Below, piece after piece: positions 51,346 to 58,996 of a stretch of 64,000 bases of DNA. Below the pieces are notes generated by a model. It made no database searches. It was not told the origin of the DNA and saw only the letters and a list, made by a program, of their open reading frames with translations. The stretch lies in NCBI RefSeq assembly GCF_001269655.1, contig NZ_LHVE01000018.1, positions 87,541 to 151,540 of the forward strand, in the 5' to 3' direction. Every line of letters starts with the position of its first letter. Position 1 is the stretch's first letter. This DNA comes from Pseudomonas thivervalensis (GTDB lineage Bacteria > Pseudomonadota > Gammaproteobacteria > Pseudomonadales > Pseudomonadaceae). A program made the translations under genes and the position numbers.

Positions 51346-52620
51346 TTACTTGAGCGTGACGTCAAGCATCGGCGGGATGTAACCGTAGTCGTACTCGGCC
51401 ACCACGAACGTCTGCTGCCCTTTTATCTTCATGCCCACCGTGGGTGCCTCGGTGCCGCCGACACGAATCTGCGTGCCGGTTTCGTCGGTCGGTACGCTGT
51501 CGATGAAGGAGGTCACCAGGCCGTTTGGCATTACATAGTGCGAGTAGGTCTGGAATGGCTGGGAGGATGGGTTGCCCAGCACCAGGCCGGAACCGTTCAG
51601 GGGCACGTAAGGGCCGAACAGCGAGTCCGCGACGAAACCGTACACCCCGTCCGGCCCGGTGACACCGTCGGCGTAGGTGAAGGTATGGCTGATCGTGAAC
51701 AGGTAGTACTTGCCATCCTGGAACACGAAGTGCGGGCGCTCGGTCTGGTCGTTTACCCCGACGGCGGTCAGCAGTGGCGGCAACATTTCCCAGTCGTCAC
51801 CGTCCGCGTCGCGGGCTACGGCGATGCCGACACAGGCGGTCTGGAAGCGCGAGTTGCCGACATCTTCATAACCCGGCGGCACGTCGCCGATTTCTGCCTC
51901 GCCTACTTTGTGCGAGCCGCGCTCACCGGCCACGTTACCCTCGAACAGCATGTACAGCTTGCCATCTTTCGGGTCGCGGAAAGGCCATGGGTCGCGGAAA
52001 CCCCAGAACGCGTTTTGTGCTTCGGTCTGATACATCTTGCCGTCTGCCTCGAACAGCGGCTTGACCTTCTCGAAGCCGACCATGCTGACACCGTGTTCAG
52101 TGGTCACTACCCGACCGCGCACCTTGACGATGGTCGCGCCTGGGGTGACGGCGGTGTAATACAGGTCCACTTCACCTCGGTCGTTCAGCAGGATCGGCGT
52201 ACCAGCCCATTCGCGAGCGGTGGGCGAAACGCCTTCGGCCATCACGCGGCCACCGAATTCCCAGTTCTTGCCGGTACGAGAAAACCAGTAGTACATCTTT
52301 GCCCGACCGTGGCGGTCGTTCCAATCGCGGAGGATGTCGTAGTTGCCGTCCTCGTCGAGGTACTGCGGGTCGTTTGGATGACGATCGGCGGTCAGGGTGA
52401 AGATCACCGACCAGCCATCGACGGACGTCACGTTACCGTCCAGGTCGCGCAGGGGCATGGTGTCCCAGATGAACACGTCGTTGTTCAGGACCGGGAAATC
52501 CGCGCTGACCAGTGGTTGAGTGGTGGTGGGGTCATCGGCCCGGACTTTCAACGCGTCGGCGCGGGTCCAGAGGCTGGGTTGATGGGGGGTTGCACCGAAT
52601 TTTTCAGTGGTGGTTTTCAT
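51346..52620 (-). CDS. lsc: levansucrase (GH68)
   Basis: 424 residues. Splits sucrose and polymerises the fructose to levan. GH68 catalytic residues are visible: nucleophile Asp53 in WDTMPL, transition-state stabiliser Asp210 in GFRDPW, acid/base Glu294 in QTERPHF. No classical signal peptide (MKTTTEKFGATPHQPSLWTR), as in the secreted Pseudomonas syringae LscB/LscC. In P. syringae lscB and lscC are driven by a phage-derived upstream element; here a LexA-like palindrome lies in the leader. Confidence 0.95.
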   Translation of the reverse strand: MKTTTEKFGATPHQPSLWTRADALKVRADDPTTTQPLVSADFPVLNNDVFIWDTMPLRDLDGNVTSVDGWSVIFTLTADRHPNDPQYLDEDGNYDILRDWNDRHGRAKMYYWFSRTGKNWEFGGRVMAEGVSPTAREWAGTPILLNDRGEVDLYYTAVTPGATIVKVRGRVVTTEHGVSMVGFEKVKPLFEADGKMYQTEAQNAFWGFRDPWPFRDPKDGKLYMLFEGNVAGERGSHKVGEAEIGDVPPGYEDVGNSRFQTACVGIAVARDADGDDWEMLPPLLTAVGVNDQTERPHFVFQDGKYYLFTISHTFTYADGVTGPDGVYGFVADSLFGPYVPLNGSGLVLGNPSSQPFQTYSHYVMPNGLVTSFIDSVPTDETGTQIRVGGTEAPTVGMKIKGQQTFVVAEYDYGYIPPMLDVTLK

Positions 52621-52671
52621 AGGTTATTGCCTCGTCCATGAATGGATTTAAATAAGTAGCGATTTAGAAAT

Positions 52672-52689
52672 ACTGTATGTTCATACAGT
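52672..52689 (-). promoter_or_regulatory. LexA-like operator in front of lsc
   Basis: CTGTATGTTCATACAG matches CTG-N10-CAG with long inverted arms (CTGTATG/CATACAG), flanked by TA on the left. It lies just downstream of the predicted -10 and about 50 bases before the lsc start, a position where a bound repressor would block transcription. Binding by LexA or by another S24-type repressor is inference. Confidence 0.65.
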
Positions 52690-52697
52690 GAAATCAC

Positions 52698-52725
52698 CTT
52701 ATAGAGGCTTGCCTATGCAGGTCAA
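52698..52725 (-). promoter_or_regulatory. predicted sigma-70 promoter of lsc
   Basis: On the minus strand TTGACC (52725-52720) and TATAAG (52703-52698) are separated by 16 bases. Confidence 0.6.
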
Positions 52726-52861
52726 GCATAAAAATGCATTTGTGCATATTTTGGTTTTTTCTTATAGCTGATACGTTTCAGCTTGGAGCGTTTGAAGAAG
52801 TTGGTTTTTGGGAGATCGCCGATGTTGCCTGCACGCTTGGTGTTCTGAGCGCTTGGCGCTA

Positions 52862-52974
52862 TCGCGAGCAGGCTCGCTCCCACAGGGGGATGTGTGGAAT
52901 GCCTGTTATGGCGGTGGGTCAGTTGTTTTTGATGTGGCTGGTGGTGCGCTATCGCGAGCAAGCTCGCTCCCACA
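52862..52974. repeat. Two direct family B units
   Basis: TCGCGAGCAGGCTCGCTCCCACA and TCGCGAGCAAGCTCGCTCCCACA in the same orientation, 90 bases apart, within a direct duplication that also includes GGAATGCCTGTTATGGCG-like flanks (GATGCCTGTTATGGCGCTGG). Confidence 0.8.
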
Positions 52975-53064
52975 GTGGGGGTGGGGGATGCCTGTTATGG
53001 CGCTGGGTCAGTTGATTTGATGTGGCTGATATTGCGCAGATTGTCTTGACCAGCGACACCTTGC

Positions 53065-53095
53065 GTCCTCATGTCGCTGGTGACGACATGAGGAC
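53065..53095. promoter_or_regulatory. perfect 12-bp inverted repeat
   Basis: GTCCTCATGTCG and CGACATGAGGAC flank CTGGTGA. Further TGTCG/CGACAT copies follow (53096-53101, 53105-53110, 53123-53128). It may be a terminator of the homoserine-cluster transcript or a protein-binding array; no T-run is present. Confidence 0.5.
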
Positions 53096-53185
53096 GACAT
53101 GTGTTGTCGAAAGGGTGTTTTAGCGACATGACAGGCAAGCGGTTCCTGCGCCTTGAACCATAGTCCGAGGACTGATTCGCCACCC

Positions 53186-54598
53186 TCACCCCAACGTATT
53201 CAAACAAACCACCTTCGGCTGGGTCATTTCCTCATACGCAAACCGCACCCCTTCCCTGCCCAAACTGCCGTACTTCGAGCCGCCAAACGGCATCGCATCA
53301 AACCGGAAATCCGACGAATCATTGATCATCACGCCCCCTGCCTCGATCCGTCGTGCAGCGCTCATCGCGGTGCTGAGGTCGTTGGTGAAAATCCCAGCGT
53401 GAAGCGCGTACTCAGGTTCGTTCGCCAACGTGATGGCTTCATCGAACGTCTCGAACGGCTGTAACACCACCACCGGCGCAAAGGCTTCGTTGCGCCAGAG
53501 TCGGCTGGTGTGGTCGACGTTTTCCAGGACGGTGGCGGCGTAGCAGGTGCCCTGGCGTCGATGGCCGCAGAGTAAGGTGGCGCCTTGTTGCAGGGCTTCG
53601 TTGACCACTTGTTCGGCGTTCTGCGCGGCTTGTTGGGTGATCATCGGGCCGATGTCGGTGTTGGCGAGCAGCGGGTTGCCGACGACGAGGGCTTGGGCCT
53701 GGTTGACGAAGCGTTCGCGGAAGGCTTCGTAGATCGGTGCGTGGATGAGCAAGCGTTGGGTGCCGATGCAGTTTTGCCCGGCGGCCCAGAAGGCGCCGGA
53801 GACGCAGCTGTCGACGGCGGCGTCGAGGTTGCAGTCGCCCATGACGATGACGGGGGCGTTGCCGCCGAGGTCCATGGCGAGTTTTTTCAGGCCGGCGGTG
53901 CGGGCGATTTGTTCGCCGGTGACGAAGCCGCCGGTGAAGGAGATCATGCGCACGTCGCGGGCGGCGACCAGGGCTTTGCCGAGTTCGGCGCCGCCGGTGG
54001 CGACGGTGACCACGGTTTCGGGGAGGCCGGCGGCGACCAGGTACGAGACCAGTTTGAGGGCGGACAACGGGGCCAGTTCGGACGGTTTGAGGATCACCGC
54101 GTTGCCGCCGGCGATGGCCGGGCCGAGTTTGTGGGCGACCAGGTTGAGCGGGTCGTTGTAGGGGGTGATGGCGACGATCAGGCCCAGGGGTTCGCGGGTG
54201 AACCAGCCCTGGCGCGATTCGGCGCCTTCGTAGGCGTCGAACGGGACGATTTCACCGGCGTTGCGCTTGGCTTCTTCGGCGGAGAGTTTGAGGGTGTTGA
54301 TGCAGCGTTTGACTTCTTTTTCGGCCTGTTTGAGGGTCTTGCCGGCTTCGTCGACGATGAGTCGGGCGAAGGCTTTGGCGTCGCGTTCGATGTTCAGTGC
54401 TGCTTGTTCGAGGATGCTGGCGCGGCGATGACGCGGGAGTGCGGCGCAGGTTTTTGCGCCGCTGCGGCCGGTCTCGAGCAGGTGTGGAACTTCTGAGGCG
54501 CACACGTCGGCGACGGTGCCGACGACGCTGCCGTCAAACGGGTTGAGGACTTCGATGTGCGGTTCGACGACCGCCAGGGCCAGGCGCGATACGTTCAC
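53186..54598 (-). CDS. aldehyde dehydrogenase, coupled to homoserine dehydrogenase
   Basis: 470 residues from a GTG (MNVSRLALAVVEPHIEVLNPFDG). Catalytic Cys277 in AAGQNCIGTQR; the usual general-base Glu of the ELGG motif is Asp243 (AMDLGGNAP), an unusual change. Cofactor segment AITPYNDPLNLVAHKLGPA. The GTGA overlap with the hom stop shows translational coupling, so the substrate is probably aspartate semialdehyde made by that enzyme, giving aspartate (inference). Related subfamilies include lactaldehyde and phosphonoacetaldehyde dehydrogenases. Confidence 0.85.
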   Translation of the reverse strand: MNVSRLALAVVEPHIEVLNPFDGSVVGTVADVCASEVPHLLETGRSGAKTCAALPRHRRASILEQAALNIERDAKAFARLIVDEAGKTLKQAEKEVKRCINTLKLSAEEAKRNAGEIVPFDAYEGAESRQGWFTREPLGLIVAITPYNDPLNLVAHKLGPAIAGGNAVILKPSELAPLSALKLVSYLVAAGLPETVVTVATGGAELGKALVAARDVRMISFTGGFVTGEQIARTAGLKKLAMDLGGNAPVIVMGDCNLDAAVDSCVSGAFWAAGQNCIGTQRLLIHAPIYEAFRERFVNQAQALVVGNPLLANTDIGPMITQQAAQNAEQVVNEALQQGATLLCGHRRQGTCYAATVLENVDHTSRLWRNEAFAPVVVLQPFETFDEAITLANEPEYALHAGIFTNDLSTAMSAARRIEAGGVMINDSSDFRFDAMPFGGSKYGSLGREGVRFAYEEMTQPKVVCLNTLG

Positions 54599-55653
54599 TG
54601 GTTGTGCTCCTGTTTGCGGGTTGCCGATTGGTGGATGTGGATGATGTCCGACAGCAGTGCGAAAGCGGTTTCGGTGCGGCCTGCGCCCGGGCCGGAGACG
54701 GTGACGGCGCCGAGCAGTTCGCTGATGAACGACACGGCGTTGGTGGCGCCGCTGATGCTCGCCAGTGGGTGGTCGTTGCTGAGCAGGCGCGGTTCGACGC
54801 TGGCGCTGATGGAGCCATTGTCCTGGCGGGTGGCGGCGCCGATGAGTTTCCAGCGGGCGCCGTCGTGGCGGGCTTTTTCGATGTCGGCGAGGCTGAGGGC
54901 GGAGATGCCGCTGCAACTGACGTCGTTGACGGTGAGTTTGGCGTCGAGCAGTTCGTTGGCGAGGATCACTACTTTGAGGCGCACGTCGTGGCCTTCGACG
55001 TCTGCCGTCGGGTCGGCTTCGGCATAGCCCAGGGCTTGGGCCTGGCTGACGGCTTCGGCGAAACCGAGGCCGCCTTCCATGGCGGTGAGGACGAAGTTGG
55101 AGGTGCCGTTGAGGATGCCTTCGAAGCCAGTGATCGAGCTGCCGGCCAGGGCTTGTTTGGCGAGGCGGATGACCGGGGTGCCGCTCATGACCGAGCCTTC
55201 GTATTCGAAGGCGACGTTGTTGCGTTGGGCCAGGGCTTTGAGTTCGGCGCCGTGCAGGGCGATGGGGCCTTTGTTGGTGGTCACGACGTGTTTGCCGCGC
55301 TCCAGGGCCCAGCGGCAGAACGAGGTGGCGGGCTCGCCGTCCACCGGGTTGGTGAAGGTGGCTTCGGCGATGATGTCGGCGCCGCAGTCTTTGATCACGG
55401 CTTCGTTGAGGGCGTCGACGGTGCCGCCGGGCAGCTGAGCCATGGCGCCTTTGGTGGTGGGCAGTTTGGCCAGCAATGCGGCGTCGAGGCCGTGGCGGTC
55501 CATCACCGAACCGAGGAACAGGTCGGTCACGCCGACGATTTTCAGGGTGAAGCCGAGTTCGGTTTTCCACTGTTGGTTGCGCTCGGCAATCAGTTGAGCC
55601 AATGCCCGGTTCACACCGCCGAAGCCGACCAGCGCCAGTTTGTATTCAGTCAT
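54595..55653 (-). CDS. homoserine dehydrogenase, short form without ACT domain
   Basis: 352 residues from MTEYKLALVGFGGVNRALAQLI. N-terminal Rossmann motif GFGGVNR; Lys128 in TTNKGPIALHG; the catalytic region FEGILNGTSNFVLTAMEGG and AEADPTADVEGHDVRLKVVILAN. Biosynthetic Hom of pseudomonads is about 434 residues with a C-terminal ACT domain for threonine feedback; this one ends before it. Together with the coupled aldehyde dehydrogenase this points to oxidation of homoserine rather than synthesis. Confidence 0.9.
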   Translation of the reverse strand: MTEYKLALVGFGGVNRALAQLIAERNQQWKTELGFTLKIVGVTDLFLGSVMDRHGLDAALLAKLPTTKGAMAQLPGGTVDALNEAVIKDCGADIIAEATFTNPVDGEPATSFCRWALERGKHVVTTNKGPIALHGAELKALAQRNNVAFEYEGSVMSGTPVIRLAKQALAGSSITGFEGILNGTSNFVLTAMEGGLGFAEAVSQAQALGYAEADPTADVEGHDVRLKVVILANELLDAKLTVNDVSCSGISALSLADIEKARHDGARWKLIGAATRQDNGSISASVEPRLLSNDHPLASISGATNAVSFISELLGAVTVSGPGAGRTETAFALLSDIIHIHQSATRKQEHNQ

Positions 55654-55877
55654 TTTTGTTATGTCCTTGATCCGGGTGATGAGGTTGTTGGGATCTAGGT
55701 TAGGGGGGCGGGGTGGGCAGTGAAATATGCCAATTTGCTCTATTTTCTGGGCGTTTTGACCAGGGGGTGGGCAAAGCGTCAGGCATGAAAAAAGCCAAGA
55801 ATCGACTGGCCGCGCTCCCACAGGTTTTTTGGGTGTTTGGTCCATAGGTGTTAGGGCATGCACCTGCGCCGGCTCTT

Positions 55878-56009
55878 GTGGCGAGGGAGCTTGCTCCCGC
55901 TGGGCTGCGCAGCGGCCCCTGGAATGGTCCAGCGCGGTGGGTCAGGTTGATTGGGGTCAACCTGGTTGGGGCTGCTTTGCAGCCCAGCGGGAGCAAGCTC
56001 CCTCGCCAC
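55878..56009. repeat. Family A palindrome pair
   Basis: GTGGCGAGGGAGCTTGCTCC to GGAGCAAGCTCCCTCGCCAC with inner GGGCTGCGCAGCGGCCCC. Confidence 0.85.
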
Positions 56010-56085
56010 GGGTTTGGGGTGGCTGGTTTATTTGTGAATACCATCAGCGGCGGCGATAGGCAGGGCCTGGCCGAACACATTTCCC

Positions 56086-56174
56086 TGTGGGAGCGAGCTT
56101 GCTCGCGATGGCGGTGGATCAGTCAGCAATAGGTTGACTGACATTCCGCTATCGCGAGCAGGCTCGCTCCCACA
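56086..56174. repeat. Family B palindrome pair
   Basis: TGTGGGAGCGAGCTTGCTCGCGA and TCGCGAGCAGGCTCGCTCCCACA, 77 bases after the family A pair. Confidence 0.85.
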
Positions 56175-56209
56175 GGTACTTTGGTGCCAGCCATTATTGT
56201 GGTGAAGCT

Positions 56210-56647
56210 TCAGACCACCGACGACAACACAAACGACGTCACGGTGTTCTCCACTCCCGGCAACGCCGAGATCTCTTTCCACACCTTATGCACCCGCTCC
56301 GGGTTCGCCGCGCCGACTCGCAGCATCAAATCAAACTCGCCACTCATCACATCGCACTGCAGCACTTCCGGCATGGCTTGCAACGCTTGCAATACCTCGG
56401 CGCCGCGCATGCGGTCGTAGCGGTAGACGAAGATCACGGCGTTGATGTTCGACGACGCTTGCGCGCCCTCCCCGGTGCGCACCGTGTAGCCCTGGATCGC
56501 GCCGTCGCGTTCGAGGCGTTCGATGCGTTGGCGTACGGCGTTGCGCGAGAGGTTGACCTTGGCCGCCAGCTCGGCGTGGGCGGCGCGGGCGTTGAGGCGC
56601 AGTTCGGCGATGATGCGTTCGTCGAGGGGGTCGAGAATTCGCTTCAT
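56210..56647 (-). CDS. Lrp/AsnC-family regulator
   Basis: 145 residues. N-terminal HTH (LDERIIAELRLNARAAHAELAAKVNLSRNAVRQRIERLE) and C-terminal RAM/ligand domain (VIFVYRYDRMRGAEVLQALQAMPEVLQCDVMSGEFDLMLRV). Such regulators respond to amino acids, and its place between hom-like and thrC-like genes suggests control of this cluster. Confidence 0.92.
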   Translation of the reverse strand: MKRILDPLDERIIAELRLNARAAHAELAAKVNLSRNAVRQRIERLERDGAIQGYTVRTGEGAQASSNINAVIFVYRYDRMRGAEVLQALQAMPEVLQCDVMSGEFDLMLRVGAANPERVHKVWKEISALPGVENTVTSFVLSSVV

Positions 56648-56658
56648 GGGGCCTCCGG

Positions 56659-58023
56659 TTATAGGGCGCCGAGCAGTTGATGGAGGGCACCGAGGTCGTC
56701 CGGCTGGATGCGATGAATCTGCGCTGGACCGTGCCCGGACATCGTACGCTGTGGCGCCGCAATGTGGATCCCCAACTCATCGAGCAATGCCGCCGATTTA
56801 ATAGGTGAGATCTCGCCCAAGGTCACCATCGGCGCCACCAGGCTTCGCCGGTACAAACGCGCCGCGAGCACGCCGGTGGCGGTGTGTGGGTCGATGACGT
56901 AACCAGTGTCGCGATACAGTGAAGTGATCTCCTCCAGCGTCTGTTCATCGCTGACCGCGTACGAGTCGATGATCATCCGCGCCTGCAACCAGAACTCGTT
57001 GGCGATGGTCATTTCGCCGTGGGTTTCGAAGGTGTGCATCAGCGCGCGCACGGCCTGGTCGTCGTGCCCATAGAGCTCCCAGAGAAAGCGTTCCAGGTTG
57101 GAAAAAATCGACAAATCCATGGCCGGCGACAGGGTCTTGCTGGCGCGCAATCGCGAGTAGTGGTTTTTCAAAAAGAACTGATGCAGCGCGTCATTCTGGT
57201 TGGTGGCGACGATCATCTGCGTGATCGGCAAACCCATTTTCTGTGCGATGTAGCCGGCATAGACTTCGGCAAAACTCGCCGCCGGCACGCTGAAACCGAT
57301 GGGCCGCTGACCGCCGCCCAGTTGCAGCACCGCGTGGAAATAAAACACCAACTGCGCCATGACGCTGACCCAATTGCTGGAGTTAAAACTGATCGCCTCA
57401 TGCTGTCGAAACAGTTGCGTGACGAGGGTCTGGCATTCATCAAAACTGCCATCGACAGCCACTTGATGAACCCGCGGATGCGCCGTCGCTTGCAGGTCTT
57501 GAAGCTGGTCTTGCGGCACGCCGGCCTCGGGATAAATCACCACCACGTCGGTCTCGTCGCAGTGCTTGAACGCCTCGATGGCGGCCAGGCCGGTGTCGCC
57601 ATTGGTGACGCCAATCACCACGGCGCGACGCCCGCGTTTGCGCAGGAAGTACTGCACCAGCCGCGCCTGTAATTGCGCGGCAAAATCCTTCGAAGAGCGG
57701 GTTGGCCCGTGGAACAATTCCAGGACCCATTCGTTGCGATCCACCTGATGCAACGGCGCCAAAGAACGATGGCTGAACTGGCTGCCAGCCTCCTTGAGCA
57801 CCCGCTTGAAGTCGGCCTCGGGAATCGTATCGCCCACGAACGGACGCATCACTCGATAGGCCAGTTCGTCATAGGACAACGTGGACCAGTTGGCGATGTC
57901 CTGGGGTTCGAAGTGCGGCAGTGCGACGGGGACGAACAGGCCGCCGTCTTCGGCGATGGCCGACAGCACGACTTTTTCGAAATCGACCTGCACGGCCGAA
58001 TTTCGGGTACTCACATAGCGCAT
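56659..58023 (-). CDS. threonine synthase-like PLP enzyme
   Basis: 454 residues from MRYVSTRNSAVQVDFEKVVLSAIAEDGG, with CCGGAG upstream; a TTG two codons earlier is less likely. Fold type II. The PLP lysine is Lys112 in ELFHGPTRSSKDFAAQ, where housekeeping ThrC has LAFKDFA. The phosphate loop reads TNGDTG instead of TSGDTG. It is therefore a divergent paralogue, possibly acting on homoserine or phosphohomoserine in this cluster; activity is unproven. Confidence 0.85.
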   Translation of the reverse strand: MRYVSTRNSAVQVDFEKVVLSAIAEDGGLFVPVALPHFEPQDIANWSTLSYDELAYRVMRPFVGDTIPEADFKRVLKEAGSQFSHRSLAPLHQVDRNEWVLELFHGPTRSSKDFAAQLQARLVQYFLRKRGRRAVVIGVTNGDTGLAAIEAFKHCDETDVVVIYPEAGVPQDQLQDLQATAHPRVHQVAVDGSFDECQTLVTQLFRQHEAISFNSSNWVSVMAQLVFYFHAVLQLGGGQRPIGFSVPAASFAEVYAGYIAQKMGLPITQMIVATNQNDALHQFFLKNHYSRLRASKTLSPAMDLSIFSNLERFLWELYGHDDQAVRALMHTFETHGEMTIANEFWLQARMIIDSYAVSDEQTLEEITSLYRDTGYVIDPHTATGVLAARLYRRSLVAPMVTLGEISPIKSAALLDELGIHIAAPQRTMSGHGPAQIHRIQPDDLGALHQLLGAL

Positions 58024-58053
58024 GGACAACTCCGGATATTCACTTGAAACGGC

Positions 58054-58938
58054 TCATTTGAAGCGATGCGCCTGCTCCACCAGCCAGGTGGAAAACCGCG
58101 CCGCGTCCGGGTGTTGTTCGGCCCCGGAACTGCGCACCAGGTAAAACGATTCGCTGGCTTCGATGCGCTGGGCGAAGGGTTCGACCAGGCGTCCGTCGCC
58201 GAGCATGTCACTGACCATCGACGACCGCGCCAGGGCGATGCCCTGCCCCAGTTCGGCCATGCGCAAGGTGCAGACCAGTGTGTCGAATTGCATGCCGGTC
58301 GAAGAATCCACCGAGTCGGCACCGACCCTGTTCAGCCAGTAGCCCCAGCCCTCTTCGTAACCCAGCACGTGCAGCAACGGATGCTTGGCCACGTCCGCCG
58401 GCACCTTCAGCGTCGCCATCAAGGCCGGCGAGCACACCGGGAACAAGGTGTCCCAGGTCAGGCGCTGGGACACCAGGCCGGGCCATTGGCCGTGGCCCCA
58501 GCGAATTTCCATGTCGTCTTCGCCGTCCAGTTCCTTGACCCAGATGTTGCTGATGTAGCGGATGTCGACGTGGGGATGGGCCTGGCGAAAGTCCACCAGT
58601 TTCGGCGCCAGCCAGTGCACGAAAAACGCCAGACTGCCGCGCACCTTGATCGGCCGGCGCTTGTGCTGGCCAAAGATCTCGTTGGTGCCCACCGCCAGTC
58701 GCGTGATCGCGTCCTGCACCACCGGCAGGTACGCCTGGCCTTCCTCGGTCAGGCCCAGGCCGCGGGGCAAGCGCTTGAACAGCGCCACCCCCAGGTGACT
58801 TTCCAACTGGCGGATCTGCTGGCTGACCGCACCCTGGGTCAAGAATAATTCGTCGGCGGCGTGGGTGAAGTTCAGGCAGCGGGCCGACACTTCGAACGCT
58901 CGCAGCCAGTTCAATGGGGGCAACGTTTTTTGCTTCAT
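58054..58938 (-). CDS. LysR-family regulator, GcvA type
   Basis: 294 residues. HTH near the N-terminus (LRAFEVSARCLNFTHAADELFLTQGAVSQQIRQLESHLG). The effector domain DDMEIRWGHGQW and the C-terminus resemble GcvA-type regulators. It sits between the thrC-like and permease genes, all on the minus strand, so it probably regulates one of them. Confidence 0.9.
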   Translation of the reverse strand: MKQKTLPPLNWLRAFEVSARCLNFTHAADELFLTQGAVSQQIRQLESHLGVALFKRLPRGLGLTEEGQAYLPVVQDAITRLAVGTNEIFGQHKRRPIKVRGSLAFFVHWLAPKLVDFRQAHPHVDIRYISNIWVKELDGEDDMEIRWGHGQWPGLVSQRLTWDTLFPVCSPALMATLKVPADVAKHPLLHVLGYEEGWGYWLNRVGADSVDSSTGMQFDTLVCTLRMAELGQGIALARSSMVSDMLGDGRLVEPFAQRIEASESFYLVRSSGAEQHPDAARFSTWLVEQAHRFK

Positions 58939-58996
58939 GGTCTTACCTCGTTAACCCCCACGCACCGGGCACGTTTGCCCGCCCCGTCGACGCGGC

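Larger units (their letters stand above)
52726..53185. other. region between lsc promoter and the aldehyde dehydrogenase 3' end
   Basis: No gene recognised. It is AT-rich near lsc, then holds two family B units in the same orientation (52862-52884 and 52952-52974) and a strong dyad at 53065-53095. Confidence 0.6.
55654..56209. other. intergenic region between hom-like and AsnC genes
   Basis: About 550 bases with a family A palindrome (55878-56009) and a family B pair (56086-56174); otherwise no gene seen. The hom promoter should lie in 55654-55780. Confidence 0.6.

Noticed and set aside
53186..55570. 794-codon reading that extends the aldehyde dehydrogenase upstream
   Set aside because: The first ~320 codons are an Arg/His/Pro-rich out-of-frame reading of the homoserine dehydrogenase gene; the true start is the GTG at complement 54598.
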